Shown: positions 26,027-36,494 of the stretch, one piece after another
How the letters are laid out: each line of letters opens with the position of its first letter
How positions within the stretch are numbered: the stretch's first letter is position 1
DNA from: Meridianimarinicoccus sp. MJW13
GTDB lineage: Bacteria > Pseudomonadota > Alphaproteobacteria > Rhodobacterales > Rhodobacteraceae
Length of the DNA: 64,000 bases
Assembly (NCBI RefSeq): GCF_014901205.1
Contig: NZ_JACNMU010000002.1
Coordinates: forward strand, 62,001-126,000
Direction: 5' to 3'
Notes under the pieces: generated by a model
The model's input: only the letters and a program-made list of their open reading frames with translations
Database searches by the model: none
Told to the model about the DNA's origin: nothing
Position numbers and translations under genes: made by a program

Positions 26027-26986
26027 ATGAGTTTCCGTCTTCAGCCCCAGCCCGTCGCGCGTCCCAACCGGTGCCAGTTGTTCGGTCCGGCGTCGAATCC
26101 CAAGCTGTTCGCCAAGATGGCGGCCAGTGCGGCGGATGTGATCAACATCGATCTTGAGGATTCGGTAGCGCCTTCTGACAAGGACATGGCCCGCGCGCAG
26201 GCGATCGAGGCGATCGGTGCCGTGGACTGGAACACCAAGACCCTGAGCGTTCGGATCAACGGGCTGGACACGCCGTACTGGTACCGCGACGTGGTCGACC
26301 TGCTGGAACAGGCCGATGAGCGGCTTGACCAGATCATGATCCCCAAGGTCGGCTGTGCCGAGGATATCTATGCCGTGGACGCGCTGGTCACCGCCATCGA
26401 AGCCGCCAAGGGCCGCAAGAAGAAGATCAACTTCGAGGTTATCATCGAAAGTGCCGCTGGCATCGCGCATGTGGAAGCCATCGCCGCCGCCTCGCCCCGC
26501 CTTGTGGCGATGAGCCTGGGTGCGGCCGATTTCGCGGCCTCGATGGGGATGCAGACCACCGGTATCGGCGGCACGCAGGAAAACTATTACATGCTGCGCG
26601 AGGGCGTGAAGCATTGGTCCGACCCGTGGCACTGGGCCCAGACCGCCATCGTCGCCGCCTGCCGCACCCATGGCCTGTTGCCGGTCGACGGCCCGTTCGG
26701 TGATTTCTCGGATGACGAGGGCTATCGCGCGCAGGCGCTGCGGTCGGCGACGCTGGGCATGGTGGGCAAATGGGCCATCCATCCCAAGCAGATCGCGCTG
26801 GCGAACGAGGTTTTCACCCCGTCCGAGGCCGCCGTCACCGAAGCGCGCGAGATCCTTGCCGCGATGGAACAGGCCAAGGCCAACGGCGAAGGCGCCACGG
26901 TCTACAAGGGCCGTCTGGTGGACATCGCCTCGATCAAGCAGGCCGAGGTCATCGTCCGCCAGTCGGAAATGATTGCCGCAGCCTGA
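26027..26986 (+). CDS. mcl1: L-malyl-CoA/beta-methylmalyl-CoA lyase
   Basis: A 319-residue CitE-like TIM-barrel lyase. NRCQLFGPASNPKLFAKMA near the N-terminus, DVINIDLEDSVAP (Mg2+ and CoA site), FEVIIESAAGIAHVE with the metal-binding Glu, and LGAADFAASMGM are present. In Rhodobacter-type bacteria this enzyme cleaves malyl-CoA and beta-methylmalyl-CoA in the ethylmalonyl-CoA pathway for acetate and C1 assimilation. The start at 26027 (MSFRLQPQPVARPNRCQLFG) matches family length; an in-frame extension of 46 codons lies in the control region and is rejected. Confidence 0.93.
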   Translation: MSFRLQPQPVARPNRCQLFGPASNPKLFAKMAASAADVINIDLEDSVAPSDKDMARAQAIEAIGAVDWNTKTLSVRINGLDTPYWYRDVVDLLEQADERLDQIMIPKVGCAEDIYAVDALVTAIEAAKGRKKKINFEVIIESAAGIAHVEAIAAASPRLVAMSLGAADFAASMGMQTTGIGGTQENYYMLREGVKHWSDPWHWAQTAIVAACRTHGLLPVDGPFGDFSDDEGYRAQALRSATLGMVGKWAIHPKQIALANEVFTPSEAAVTEAREILAAMEQAKANGEGATVYKGRLVDIASIKQAEVIVRQSEMIAAA

Positions 26987-26998
26987 TCCGGCCCCTGC

Positions 26999-27020
26999 GG
27001 GTGGCGCGCCGGCGCCGCCC
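26999..27020. terminator. hairpin between convergent mcl1 and DUF900 genes
   Basis: Perfect 9-bp stem with one G-T pair (GGGTGGCGC, loop GCCG, GCGCCGCCC). It sits between two convergent stop codons. There is no T-run on either side, so termination is plausible but not shown. Confidence 0.4.
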
Positions 27021-27022
27021 GG

Positions 27023-27985
27023 TCAGCTCAGCCGCCCGGTGCGGAACCCCAGCGCGTCGGCCAGAACCTCGTCGACCAGTAGCGTGTTGATCATGTGCTT
27101 GGCCACCTTGCCGGGCGTGTTCTTGCCCGAATGCGAGTTCAGGAAATAGACGTGCCCGCGCTTCTTGTCGTATTTCCGCGCCACCGCCGAGCAATCGAGG
27201 CTGAACACCCAGTCGGCCACCCGTGACATGGCGCGCGGTCCGGCGGTGCCCAGCCTGCGGGGCAGGGCGTTGGGCTGGTGATTGACCAGGGCGCTGGCTT
27301 TCAGGGCCAGATCGCTGTCGGCGTAATAGATCACCACGTTGCGCGAGGCCTGGGCGAGGATTTCGCCTTCCTGCCCGAACTCCAGATCCTGACAGGGGAT
27401 ATCGGCGGCCGCCAGGAAGGTGTGCTGGAAGACTTCCGGCACGGCGCCCACCAGAAATGCCTCTTTCCAGAACAGCAGGGTTTCGCGCAGGACGCGGTTG
27501 CCCATGGAATGGGCGCAGACGCTGAATTTCTTTTCGAACTCGGCCGGGTCGCCGGACATGGCGATCAGCTTGGCCAGAACCCGCGCGAAGGCGCCGCCGC
27601 TGAGCTGCGCCGAATGGCGGTCATCGACATAGTCGTTCAGGATCAGCAGGGCGCTGTCGTCATCGGTGGGCCAGAGGAACGGCAGCACCAGCACCTTGTC
27701 CTTCTCCTTGCGGTCGCAGAACTCCTGCAACTGCGCGGCCCGGTTCAGCGCCGCCTTGGGGCTGGTGTTGAAGCCGTGGATGAAGAACAGGATATGTTCG
27801 GCCTTGGCATCCTTCAGGGCCTGAAACAGGGCCGCCGAGCCGATTTCGATGGTGGCGCCGCTGGCTTCGCGCCGGCAGAAGAACGTGGCGTTGCAGACGG
27901 CATTGTTGGCCGGGCTGAACGTGCAGTTTCGCCCCAGCGTGGTTTTCAATCCCTCGTCCGGCACCCGGTTTGTCACGAACAGCAT
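27023..27985 (-). CDS. alpha/beta hydrolase, DUF900 family
   Basis: A 320-residue cytoplasmic alpha/beta hydrolase. ILFFIHGFNTSPKAALNRAA is the H-G-F-N oxyanion region typical of DUF900, VCAHSMGNRVL carries the nucleophile Ser, and the C-terminal GHVYFLNSHS likely carries the catalytic His. There is no signal peptide, unlike many DUF900 members. The substrate is unknown. It lies downstream of prs on the same strand with a 66-bp gap. Confidence 0.8.
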   Translation of the reverse strand: MLFVTNRVPDEGLKTTLGRNCTFSPANNAVCNATFFCRREASGATIEIGSAALFQALKDAKAEHILFFIHGFNTSPKAALNRAAQLQEFCDRKEKDKVLVLPFLWPTDDDSALLILNDYVDDRHSAQLSGGAFARVLAKLIAMSGDPAEFEKKFSVCAHSMGNRVLRETLLFWKEAFLVGAVPEVFQHTFLAAADIPCQDLEFGQEGEILAQASRNVVIYYADSDLALKASALVNHQPNALPRRLGTAGPRAMSRVADWVFSLDCSAVARKYDKKRGHVYFLNSHSGKNTPGKVAKHMINTLLVDEVLADALGFRTGRLS

Positions 27986-28051
27986 ATCGGCCTCCCCCGT
28001 TGATCTTGGGGAAGGCTAACCCTTGGTCAACCGTCTGGCTACTAAGGATAT

Positions 28052-29071
28052 CTAGTCCTGCGGGTAAAGACCTTCATAGATCGGGCCAAGGGTGCTGGTT
28101 TCGAACAGCGACGACACCGAAGTGCCGCTCCAGATGTTCAGGATCGCCTGGGCGAAGATCGGTGCTGTGGTCACGATGCGGATGTTCGGCGCGGCCTTGA
28201 CCTCGGCTGTCGGTTCGATCGTGTCGGTGATGACAAGACTCTTCATGACCGAATTGGTGATCCGTTCGACCGCCGGGCCGGACAGCACGCCATGGGTGAT
28301 GTAGGAATGTACCTCGGTGGCGCCTGCATCCATCAGCACGCTCGCGGCCTTGCACAGGGTGCCGGCGGTGTCGCACAGGTCATCCACGATGATGCACTTC
28401 TTGCCGCTGACATCGCCGATCACTGTCATCTCGGCCACTTCGCCGGGCTTTTCGCGGCGTTTGTCCACGATCGACAGCGGGCATCCGATCCGCTGCGCCA
28501 ATTCACGGGCGCGGGCCACGCCGCCCACGTCGGGCGACACGATCATCACGTTGTCCAGCCCGCCGTCGAACTGGTGCTTGATGTCCAGCGCGAAGACCGG
28601 CGAGGCATATAGGTTGTCCACCGGCACATCGAAGAAGCCCTGGATCTGCGCGGCGTGCAGATCCATCGTCAGAACCCGCTCGATCCCGGCCTCTTCCAGA
28701 AGGTTCGCCACCAGTTTGGCCGAAATCGGGGTGCGCGCCTTGGTGCGGCGGTCCTGCCGGGCGTATCCGAAATAGGGAATCACCGCCGTGATCCGCCCCG
28801 CCGACGACCGCTTCAGCGCGTCGGCCATGATCATCAGTTCCATCAGGTTGTCGTTCGCCGGGTTTGATGTCGGCTGGATGATGAACATATCCTCGCCGCG
28901 GACGTTCTCGTAGACCTCGACGAAGATCTCCTGATCGTTGAACCGTTCGACACGGGTGTTGATCAGGTTGATGTTCATCCCCCGGTGCATGGAGATCCGC
29001 CGGGCGATGGCCGTGGCGAGCGATTTGTTGGCATTGCCCGAAATGAGCTTCGGCTCCACGAGAGAGGGCAT
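28052..29071 (-). CDS. prs: ribose-phosphate pyrophosphokinase (PRPP synthase)
   Basis: A 339-residue class I PRPP synthase. [20 protein letters not shown] is the flexible ATP loop, [15 protein letters not shown] the ribose-5-phosphate region, and [20 protein letters not shown] the PRPP loop. It makes PRPP for nucleotide, NAD and histidine synthesis. The N-terminal [19 protein letters not shown] is normal. A Shine-Dalgarno (AAGGA) is about eight bases before the ATG at 29071. It is divergent from the pyrophosphatase gene, which removes the PPi made in the reactions that use PRPP. Confidence 0.97.
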   Translation of the reverse strand: MPSLVEPKLISGNANKSLATAIARRISMHRGMNINLINTRVERFNDQEIFVEVYENVRGEDMFIIQPTSNPANDNLMELMIMADALKRSSAGRITAVIPYFGYARQDRRTKARTPISAKLVANLLEEAGIERVLTMDLHAAQIQGFFDVPVDNLYASPVFALDIKHQFDGGLDNVMIVSPDVGGVARARELAQRIGCPLSIVDKRREKPGEVAEMTVIGDVSGKKCIIVDDLCDTAGTLCKAASVLMDAGATEVHSYITHGVLSGPAVERITNSVMKSLVITDTIEPTAEVKAAPNIRIVTTAPIFAQAILNIWSGTSVSSLFETSTLGPIYEGLYPQD

Positions 29072-29298
29072 GGCAGCGTCCTTGAGCGGGGAGGGTTACG
29101 GGTTCGCCGGTCGCTTAGCACCAGAACGGCCCGAAACCAACACTTCTGTCGCGTTTTCATGAACCGGGCACCAGATTTACGCTGCAATGCAGCAACACCC
29201 GGGCCTCTGCGGCGAAACACCCCGTCCCGAGTCAGTGACAGGGCGCCGCCTAGGCGCCTATAAGCCGCGCAAAACCCCGAAAAGATGGATTTGATGAC

Positions 29299-30219
29299 AT
29301 GACGATCAAGGTCTTCGGCCATATGGCCCCCGATACCGACTCCACCGGCGCCCCGCTGATCTGGGCCTGGTACCTGTCCGAAATCAAGGGCACCCCCGCC
29401 GAAGCCAAGCTGCTGGGTGAGCCCAACACCGAAGCCGCCTTCGTGCTGGAGCGCTGGAGCCTGGACAAGCCCGAGATCATCGCCGACGTGGCGGCGGGCG
29501 ATCAGGTGGTTATCGTCGACACCAACAACCCCGCCGAACTGCCCGCCGGGATCGGCGGCGCCGACATTCTGGAAATCATCGACCATCACAAGCTGGTCGG
29601 CGGTCTGGAAACCAGTGGCCCGATCAACATCACCGTGCGCCCCGTAGCCTGCACCGTGACCATCATGCATGACCTGATGGGTGATGACGCCGCCAAGATG
29701 CCGGAAAACATCAAGGGCGCGATGCTGTCGTGCATCCTGTCCGACACGCTGGAATTCCGCTCGCCGACCACCACCGATGCCGACAAGGCACTGGCGCAAT
29801 CGCTGGCCACCGATCTGGGCATCGACATCTCGGCCTATTCGGCGGAAATGTTTGCTGCCAAGTCCGACGTCTCGGCCTTCTCGGACGCCGAGCTGATCCG
29901 CATGGACAGCAAGAAATACGAAGTCGGCGGCACCAACTTCCGCGTTTCGGTTCTGGAAACCACCGCGCCCGAGATCCCGCTGGGCCGCAAGGCCAGCCTG
30001 ATCGCGTCGATGCCCGAAGTGGCCAAGGAAGACGGCGTGGACGAGGTTCTGCTGTTTGTCGTGGACATCATCAAGGAAGAAGCCACCCTGCTGGTGCCCA
30101 ACGACACCGTGAAAGCCGTGGCCGAGAAAAGCTTCGGCGCCACCGTTTCGGGTGACAGCGTGGTCCTGCCCGGCATCATGAGCCGCAAGAAGCAGATCAT
30201 CCCGAACCTGGCCCTGTAA
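29299..30219 (+). CDS. ppaC: manganese-dependent (family II) inorganic pyrophosphatase
   Basis: A 306-residue DHH-family pyrophosphatase. The metal ligands are in GHMAPDTDS (His8, Asp12, Asp14) and EIIDHHKLVG (DHH at 95-97), with DTNNPAE between. The substrate-binding SRKKQ near the C-terminus is intact. Family II PPases are Mn2+/Co2+ dependent and fast, and are a minority form in proteobacteria. It is monocistronic with its own terminator 22 bases after the stop. Confidence 0.95.
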   Translation: MTIKVFGHMAPDTDSTGAPLIWAWYLSEIKGTPAEAKLLGEPNTEAAFVLERWSLDKPEIIADVAAGDQVVIVDTNNPAELPAGIGGADILEIIDHHKLVGGLETSGPINITVRPVACTVTIMHDLMGDDAAKMPENIKGAMLSCILSDTLEFRSPTTTDADKALAQSLATDLGIDISAYSAEMFAAKSDVSAFSDAELIRMDSKKYEVGGTNFRVSVLETTAPEIPLGRKASLIASMPEVAKEDGVDEVLLFVVDIIKEEATLLVPNDTVKAVAEKSFGATVSGDSVVLPGIMSRKKQIIPNLAL

Positions 30220-30241
30220 GCCACCTTCGGAAAACGGGATC

Positions 30242-30264
30242 GGGCGCCTGCGGGCGCCCTTTTT
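30242..30264 (+). terminator. Rho-independent terminator of ppaC
   Basis: Seven-bp all-GC stem GGGCGCC/GGCGCCC with loop TGCG, followed immediately by TTTTT. Confidence 0.9.
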
Positions 30265-30363
30265 CATCGACCGGGCCGCGCACAGCCCGGACTGGTCAGA
30301 CCCGCCCGGACATGACACAAGACCGGCGTACCGTTCCGTTGCCCGCGTCTGTCAGGAGACCCC

Positions 30364-31233
30364 ATGACTGAAATCATCCGCACGCTTGCCGAGGTTCAAG
30401 ACCGTTACGATGCTGTCCTCTGCGATCTCTGGGGCTGCCTGCACAACGGGGTCGAGGTGTTTCCCGAGGCGGTCGCCGCGTTGCAGGGCTTCCGGGCCAA
30501 GGGCGGCAGGGTCATCCTTCTGACCAACGCTCCCCGTCCCAAGCCGCTGGTCGTGGAACAGCTCGACGGGTTGGGCACGCCGCGCGACTGCTGGGATGAC
30601 GTGATCACCTCGGGCGACAGCGCCCAGGCGGCCATGATGCGCGGGATCATCGGCAAGAAGGTCTACCACATGGGCCCCGAACGGGACCTGACCTTCTTTA
30701 CCGAGTTGCCCGAAGATCTGGAGTCCACCGTGGAACTGGTGCCGCTGGACGAGGCCGAGGGTATCGCCTGCACCGGGCTGGTGGATGATGCCACCGAAAC
30801 CCCGGAAGACTACCGCGCGCAGCTTCTGCTGGCCAAGACCAAGGGGCTGAAACTGCTGTGCGCCAACCCCGACGTGGTGGTCGACAAGGGCCATACCCGC
30901 ATTTTCTGCGCCGGGGCGTTGGCCGAGCTTTACACCGAAATGGGCGGCCAAAGCCTGTATTTCGGCAAGCCGCATCCGCCGATCTACGATCTGGCGCGAC
31001 GGCGGCTGGCACTTCTGGATCGCATCCCCGACGACCGCGTTCTGGTCATCGGCGATGGGCCGAACACCGATGTGGCCGGGGGCATGGCCGAGGATTTCGA
31101 CGTGCTGTTCGTGACCGGCGGTCTGGCCGCCGAGCAGACCGGCACCAACGGCCAGCCTGACCCTGAGCGTCTTTCCGCGTATCTGAACGAGATTCGGACC
31201 TCGCCCGCCTATGCCATCGGGCTGCTGCGGTGA
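30364..31233 (+). CDS. HAD superfamily hydrolase, class IIA (TIGR01459-like)
   Basis: A 289-residue HAD-IIA phosphatase. Motif I is VLCDLWGCLHNG, where the second Asp of the usual D-x-D is replaced by Trp-Gly (D-L-W-G). Motif II is VILLTNAPRPK, and the C-terminal cluster is YFGKPHPPIYDLA and VLVIGDGPNTDVAGG. The D-L-W-G variant is characteristic of the TIGR01459 group in alphaproteobacteria, whose substrate is not known. A strong AGGAG precedes ATG 30364. It starts a run of co-directional genes up to the threonine aldolase. Confidence 0.85.
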   Translation: MTEIIRTLAEVQDRYDAVLCDLWGCLHNGVEVFPEAVAALQGFRAKGGRVILLTNAPRPKPLVVEQLDGLGTPRDCWDDVITSGDSAQAAMMRGIIGKKVYHMGPERDLTFFTELPEDLESTVELVPLDEAEGIACTGLVDDATETPEDYRAQLLLAKTKGLKLLCANPDVVVDKGHTRIFCAGALAELYTEMGGQSLYFGKPHPPIYDLARRRLALLDRIPDDRVLVIGDGPNTDVAGGMAEDFDVLFVTGGLAAEQTGTNGQPDPERLSAYLNEIRTSPAYAIGLLR

Positions 31234-31299
31234 CGCGACGCGTTGCTGGCAGCGGGCAGGGGTCTAAGCCAGACTGACGATCGAAATGGAGGATCTCTC

Positions 31300-31734
31300 A
31301 TGCGCGACGACGAAATCGGTACAATCTACATCGAGGATCTGGAAGTGGGCATGTCCCGCAGCCTGACAAAGGTCATCGGCGATGCCGAAGTCTGTTCCTT
31401 CGCCGAGGTCAGCGAAGACCGCAACCCGATCCACCTGGACGAGGCCACGGGGCAGGCGTCGATGTTCGGTGGCCGCATTGCGCACGGGATGCTGGTGGGC
31501 AGCCTGTTCTCGGCCCTGCTGGGAGAGCGCATTCCCGGCCACGGCACCATCTACATGGGCCAAAACCTGAAATTCCGCGCCCCGGTCATGCTGGGCGCCG
31601 AGGTGACCGCCACCGTCACCGTGCGCGAGATCAACCGCGAGAAACGGCGCGTGACCTTCGATTGCCTGGCCGAAGTCGGCGGCAAGACCGTAGTCCAGGG
31701 CGAGGCGCTGGTTCTGGCGCCGTCGCGCGGCTGA
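31300..31734 (+). CDS. MaoC-like (R)-specific enoyl-CoA hydratase
   Basis: A 144-residue single hotdog domain with the hydratase-2 motif FAEVSEDRNPIHLDEATGQA (catalytic Asp and His in D-x-N-P-I-H). FGGRIAHGMLVGSLFSALLG follows. By family it hydrates trans-2-enoyl-CoA to (R)-3-hydroxyacyl-CoA, linking fatty acid oxidation to polyhydroxyalkanoate, or acts in another CoA pathway. ATG 31300 has a strong GGAGG; the in-frame extension upstream has none. Confidence 0.88.
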   Translation: MRDDEIGTIYIEDLEVGMSRSLTKVIGDAEVCSFAEVSEDRNPIHLDEATGQASMFGGRIAHGMLVGSLFSALLGERIPGHGTIYMGQNLKFRAPVMLGAEVTATVTVREINREKRRVTFDCLAEVGGKTVVQGEALVLAPSRG

Positions 31735-31749
31735 TCCACGGACACCCGG

Positions 31750-32697
31750 ATGCGCCTTCACCGCTCTTACTCTGGACTGGGCGATGCCGACCGCGGGGCC
31801 AGTGCCGCGATCGGCAATTTCGATGGTGTGCATCTGGGCCACCGGGCGGTGATGGAACTGGCCCGGCAGGCCGGTGACAAGATCGGCGCGCCGTTGGGCG
31901 TGCTGACCTTCGAACCCCACCCGCGCGAGTTCTTCGCCCCCGACGCCCCGCCCTTCCGCCTGATGACCGCTGCCGCCAAGGCCCACCGGTTGCAGAAGAT
32001 CGGCGTGCGGCACCTGTATCAAATCAGCTTTGATGAAACGCTGGCGTCACTGTCGGCGCGAGAGTTCGCCCAGCAGGTCGTGGCTGACGGGCTGGGGCTG
32101 CGCCACGTTGTGGTGGGGGCTGATTTCCGCTTTGGCAAGGGCCGGTCCGGAACCGCCGAGGACCTGGTGGCGCTGGGGCGCGACTTCGGGTTCGGCGTCA
32201 CCGTGGCCGAGTTGATGCAGTTCGAAGCCGCCGGGGTGCCGGTGTCCTCGACCGCGATCCGCACGGCCCTGTCCGAAGGCCGCCCCCGCGATGCCAAGGC
32301 GATGCTGGGCCATTGGCACCGCATCGACGGCCCGGTGCTGCACGGCGCAAAGCGTGGCCGCAACCTGGGCTATCCCACCGCGAACATGTCCATCGACGGG
32401 CTGCACCCGCCGAAATTTGGCGTCTACGCGGTGCAGGTCGAGGTTCTGGACGGTGCCCATGCGGGCAGCTACGGCGGCGTTGCCTCGATGGGGGTGCGCC
32501 CCATGTTCGGCGAAAACCGCGCCAATCTGGAAACCCATCTGTTCGATTTCGCCGGCGATCTTTATGGCGCCGAACTGTCGGTGGCGCTGGTCGACTATCT
32601 GCGGCCCGAGCGGAAGTTCGACGGGATCGAAGCCCTGGTCGCGCAGATGGATGCCGACAGCGCCCGTGCCCGCGGCATCCTGGCCACCTGGGGATGA
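31750..32697 (+). CDS. ribF: bifunctional riboflavin kinase/FAD synthetase RibF
   Basis: A 315-residue two-domain enzyme. The N-terminal FMN adenylyltransferase domain has GNFDGVHLGHRAVM (H-x-G-H) and VVVGADFRFGKGRSGT. The C-terminal riboflavin kinase domain has KRGRNLGYPTANM and FGVYAV, then GVRPMFGENRANLETHLFDF. It makes FMN and then FAD from riboflavin. It starts 15 bases after the maoC-like stop, so it is probably co-transcribed. Confidence 0.95.
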   Translation: MRLHRSYSGLGDADRGASAAIGNFDGVHLGHRAVMELARQAGDKIGAPLGVLTFEPHPREFFAPDAPPFRLMTAAAKAHRLQKIGVRHLYQISFDETLASLSAREFAQQVVADGLGLRHVVVGADFRFGKGRSGTAEDLVALGRDFGFGVTVAELMQFEAAGVPVSSTAIRTALSEGRPRDAKAMLGHWHRIDGPVLHGAKRGRNLGYPTANMSIDGLHPPKFGVYAVQVEVLDGAHAGSYGGVASMGVRPMFGENRANLETHLFDFAGDLYGAELSVALVDYLRPERKFDGIEALVAQMDADSARARGILATWG

Positions 32698-32735
32698 CAG
32701 TTTTTCTTTCTGGGCAGCAAGGCTAGGGTCGCGCG

Positions 32736-33206
32736 ATGTCTGACGATCCGATTCGCCGCACCGGCCTGCGCCCCCGTTTCTGGGAGCGGTTCAAGCTGTC
32801 CCAGCTGACCCCGCACGAGTGGGAAGCCCTGTGCGACGGTTGCGGCAAGTGTTGCCTGAACAAGCTGGAAGATCCCGACACCGGTGAAGTCGCCTTCACC
32901 CGCGTGGCCTGCCGGTTGCTCGACGATCAGACCTGCCGCTGCGCCCAATACGACATTCGCCGGCAATTCGTGCCCGAATGCGTGTTCCTGACCCCGCAGA
33001 CGCTGGCCAAGAACGCCTACTGGATGCCCGCGACCTGCGCCTATCGCCTGTTGCAGCAGGGCGATCAACTGCCCGACTGGCATCCGCTGGTGTCCGGGCG
33101 CGCCGAGTCGGTGCACGAGGCCGGCCAGTCGGTGCGGGGCTGGACGGTGCCGGAATTCGAAGTCGATGAAGACGATTGGGAAGACCACATTATCGAGGAT
33201 CTTTGA
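32736..33206 (+). CDS. YcgN-family (UPF0260) cysteine-cluster protein
   Basis: A 156-residue protein with clustered cysteines: CDGCGKCCLNKLED, then ACRLLDDQTCRCAQYD, CVF and TCAYR. The first cluster is the CxxCxxCC pattern of the YkgJ/YcgN zinc or iron-sulfur cluster group. Function is unknown. Its last codon overlaps the threonine aldolase start (TGATG). Confidence 0.88.
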   Translation: MSDDPIRRTGLRPRFWERFKLSQLTPHEWEALCDGCGKCCLNKLEDPDTGEVAFTRVACRLLDDQTCRCAQYDIRRQFVPECVFLTPQTLAKNAYWMPATCAYRLLQQGDQLPDWHPLVSGRAESVHEAGQSVRGWTVPEFEVDEDDWEDHIIEDL

Positions 33207-34255
33207 TGTATTTCGCATCCGACAATGCCGGCCCCGCCCATCCCGCGGTGCTGGAGGCCCTGAGCCGCGCCAATGAAGGCTATATACCCGGCTATGGTGC
33301 CGATCCGCTGACCGCACAGGTGGTGGCGAAAATCCGCGATGTCTTCGAAGCCCCCGACGCCGCCGTCTATCTTGTGGGCACCGGCACCGCCGCGAATGCC
33401 CTGGCCTTGTCGGTCTTGGGTCAGCCCTGGCAGACGGTATTCTGCGCCGAAGCCGCCCATGTGGATGAAGACGAATGCGGCGCGCCCGAGTTTTTTACCG
33501 GCGGCGCCAAGCTGACATGGGTCGATGCCCCGCAGGGCAAGATCCGGCCCGACGCGCTGGCATCGGCGCTGGACAAGGCGGGCAAACGGGGGGTGCACGG
33601 GGTGCAGCCCGGACCGCTGACCCTGACGCAGGCCACCGAATCCGGCACCGTCTACACCCTAGCCGAACTGGCTGAGCTGACCGCGATGGCCCGCACCCGC
33701 AGCCTGCCGGTGCATCTGGACGGCGCGCGCTTTGCCAATGCGCTGGAGCATCTGGGCTGCACCCCGGCCGAGATGACCTGGAAGGCGGGCATCCATGCGG
33801 TCAGCTTCGGCGGCACCAAGAACGGCCTTCTGGGGGTCGAGGCGGTGATCTTCTTTGATCCCGCCCACGCCTGGGAGTTCGAGCTTCGCCGCAAGCGCGG
33901 CGCGCATCTGTTTTCCAAGCATCGCTATCTGGCCGCGCAGATGCAGGCCTATCTTGAGGGCGATCTGTGGCGCGACCTGGCGCGGAGGGCGAATGGCTCG
34001 GCCCGCGATCTGGCGGACCGGCTGCACCATGTGCCGGGGGTCGAGATCTGTTTCCCGGTGGAAACCAACGCCGTGTTCGCCCGCTGGCCACGCGCCTGGC
34101 ACCGCTACCTTTTAAACGCCGGGGCGCAGTACTATCTGTGGGACGGCACGCTGGACGGCGGCCCCGAAGAGGCGCTGCTGATGGCGCGGCTGGTGTGTGA
34201 CTGGTCGCTGCCGCCCGAGGCCGTGACCGCCTTCGTCGCGCAATTTCCGACCTGA
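33206..34255 (+). CDS. ltaE: low-specificity L-threonine aldolase
   Basis: A 349-residue fold-type I PLP enzyme. YGADPLTAQVVAKIRDVFEA and VGTGTAANALAL match the PLP-phosphate region, HLDGARFANAL carries the Asp that binds the pyridine nitrogen, and VSFGGTKNGLLG carries the Schiff-base Lys205. It cleaves threonine or allo-threonine to glycine and acetaldehyde. ATG 33206 overlaps the stop of the preceding gene by one base; a longer frame upstream is the overlap artefact. Confidence 0.93.
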   Translation: MYFASDNAGPAHPAVLEALSRANEGYIPGYGADPLTAQVVAKIRDVFEAPDAAVYLVGTGTAANALALSVLGQPWQTVFCAEAAHVDEDECGAPEFFTGGAKLTWVDAPQGKIRPDALASALDKAGKRGVHGVQPGPLTLTQATESGTVYTLAELAELTAMARTRSLPVHLDGARFANALEHLGCTPAEMTWKAGIHAVSFGGTKNGLLGVEAVIFFDPAHAWEFELRRKRGAHLFSKHRYLAAQMQAYLEGDLWRDLARRANGSARDLADRLHHVPGVEICFPVETNAVFARWPRAWHRYLLNAGAQYYLWDGTLDGGPEEALLMARLVCDWSLPPEAVTAFVAQFPT

Positions 34256-34289
34256 CCGGAGGCTGGCGCGAAACTTTCTTCCGATTGCC

Positions 34290-34318
34290 TTGACTCGGGA
34301 TTGCACGCTCTCTATCTC
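34290..34318 (+). promoter_or_regulatory. groESL promoter, sigma70-like
   Basis: TTGACT at 34290-34295 and TATCTC at 34313-34318 are separated by exactly 17 bp. Transcription would start close to 34325, directly against the CIRCE-type repeat that begins at 34326. Confidence 0.7.
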
Positions 34319-34325
34319 CGTCTCG

Positions 34326-34352
34326 TTATCACTCGCCACTACTGAGTGATAA
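34326..34352 (+). promoter_or_regulatory. CIRCE-variant operator of groESL
   Basis: TTATCACTC-N9-GAGTGATAA, a perfect 9-bp inverted repeat with the 9-base spacer of CIRCE. It differs from the canonical TTAGCACTC-N9-GAGTGCTAA by G-to-T at position 4 and the matching C-to-A in the other arm, so symmetry is kept. It lies 32 bases before the groES start and just past the predicted start of transcription. HrcA is the expected repressor; hrcA is not in the window. Confidence 0.88.
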
Positions 34353-34384
34353 TACAGAAACTAACTGAGCAAGGAGCCTCAGAG

Positions 34385-34672
34385 ATGGCATTCAAACCGC
34401 TTCATGACCGCGTTCTGGTGCGTCGCGTCGAATCCGATGATAAGACTGCAGGCGGCCTGATCATTCCCGAAAGCGCCAAAGAAAAGCCGGCCGAAGCCGT
34501 TGTTGTCGCGTGTGGCGAAGGCGCCCGCAAGGACAGCGGAGAGCTGATCCCGATGGCTGTCAGCGAAGGCGACAAGGTTCTGTTCGGCAAATGGTCGGGC
34601 ACCGAAGTCACCATCGACGGCGAAGAGCTGTTGATCATGAAGGAAAGCGACATCCTGGGCATCATCGCCTAA
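34385..34672 (+). CDS. groES: co-chaperonin GroES
   Basis: A 95-residue Hsp10. [20 protein letters not shown] opens it, [16 protein letters not shown] is the mobile loop that contacts GroEL, and [16 protein letters not shown] closes it. It forms the heptameric lid of the GroEL cavity. A strong AAGGAG precedes ATG 34385. groEL follows after 63 bases, so the two are one transcription unit under the CIRCE-type operator. Confidence 0.98.
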   Translation: MAFKPLHDRVLVRRVESDDKTAGGLIIPESAKEKPAEAVVVACGEGARKDSGELIPMAVSEGDKVLFGKWSGTEVTIDGEELLIMKESDILGIIA

Positions 34673-36376
<1,704 letters not shown>

Positions 36377-36402
36377 GATCTGCCCATCGCAGTGATAAGG
36401 AA

Positions 36403-36430
36403 GGGGGTCGCCACGTGCGGCCCCCTTTTT
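36403..36430 (+). terminator. Rho-independent terminator of groESL
   Basis: Nine-bp stem GGGGGTCGC/GCGGCCCCC (one G-T pair) with loop CACGT, followed by TTTTT. Confidence 0.92.
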
Positions 36431-36494
36431 CGTGCGGGGCGCATCATCCTGCCCGAGGGGAGCCATCGGATGCCATCATCGACACCAGACCGCC

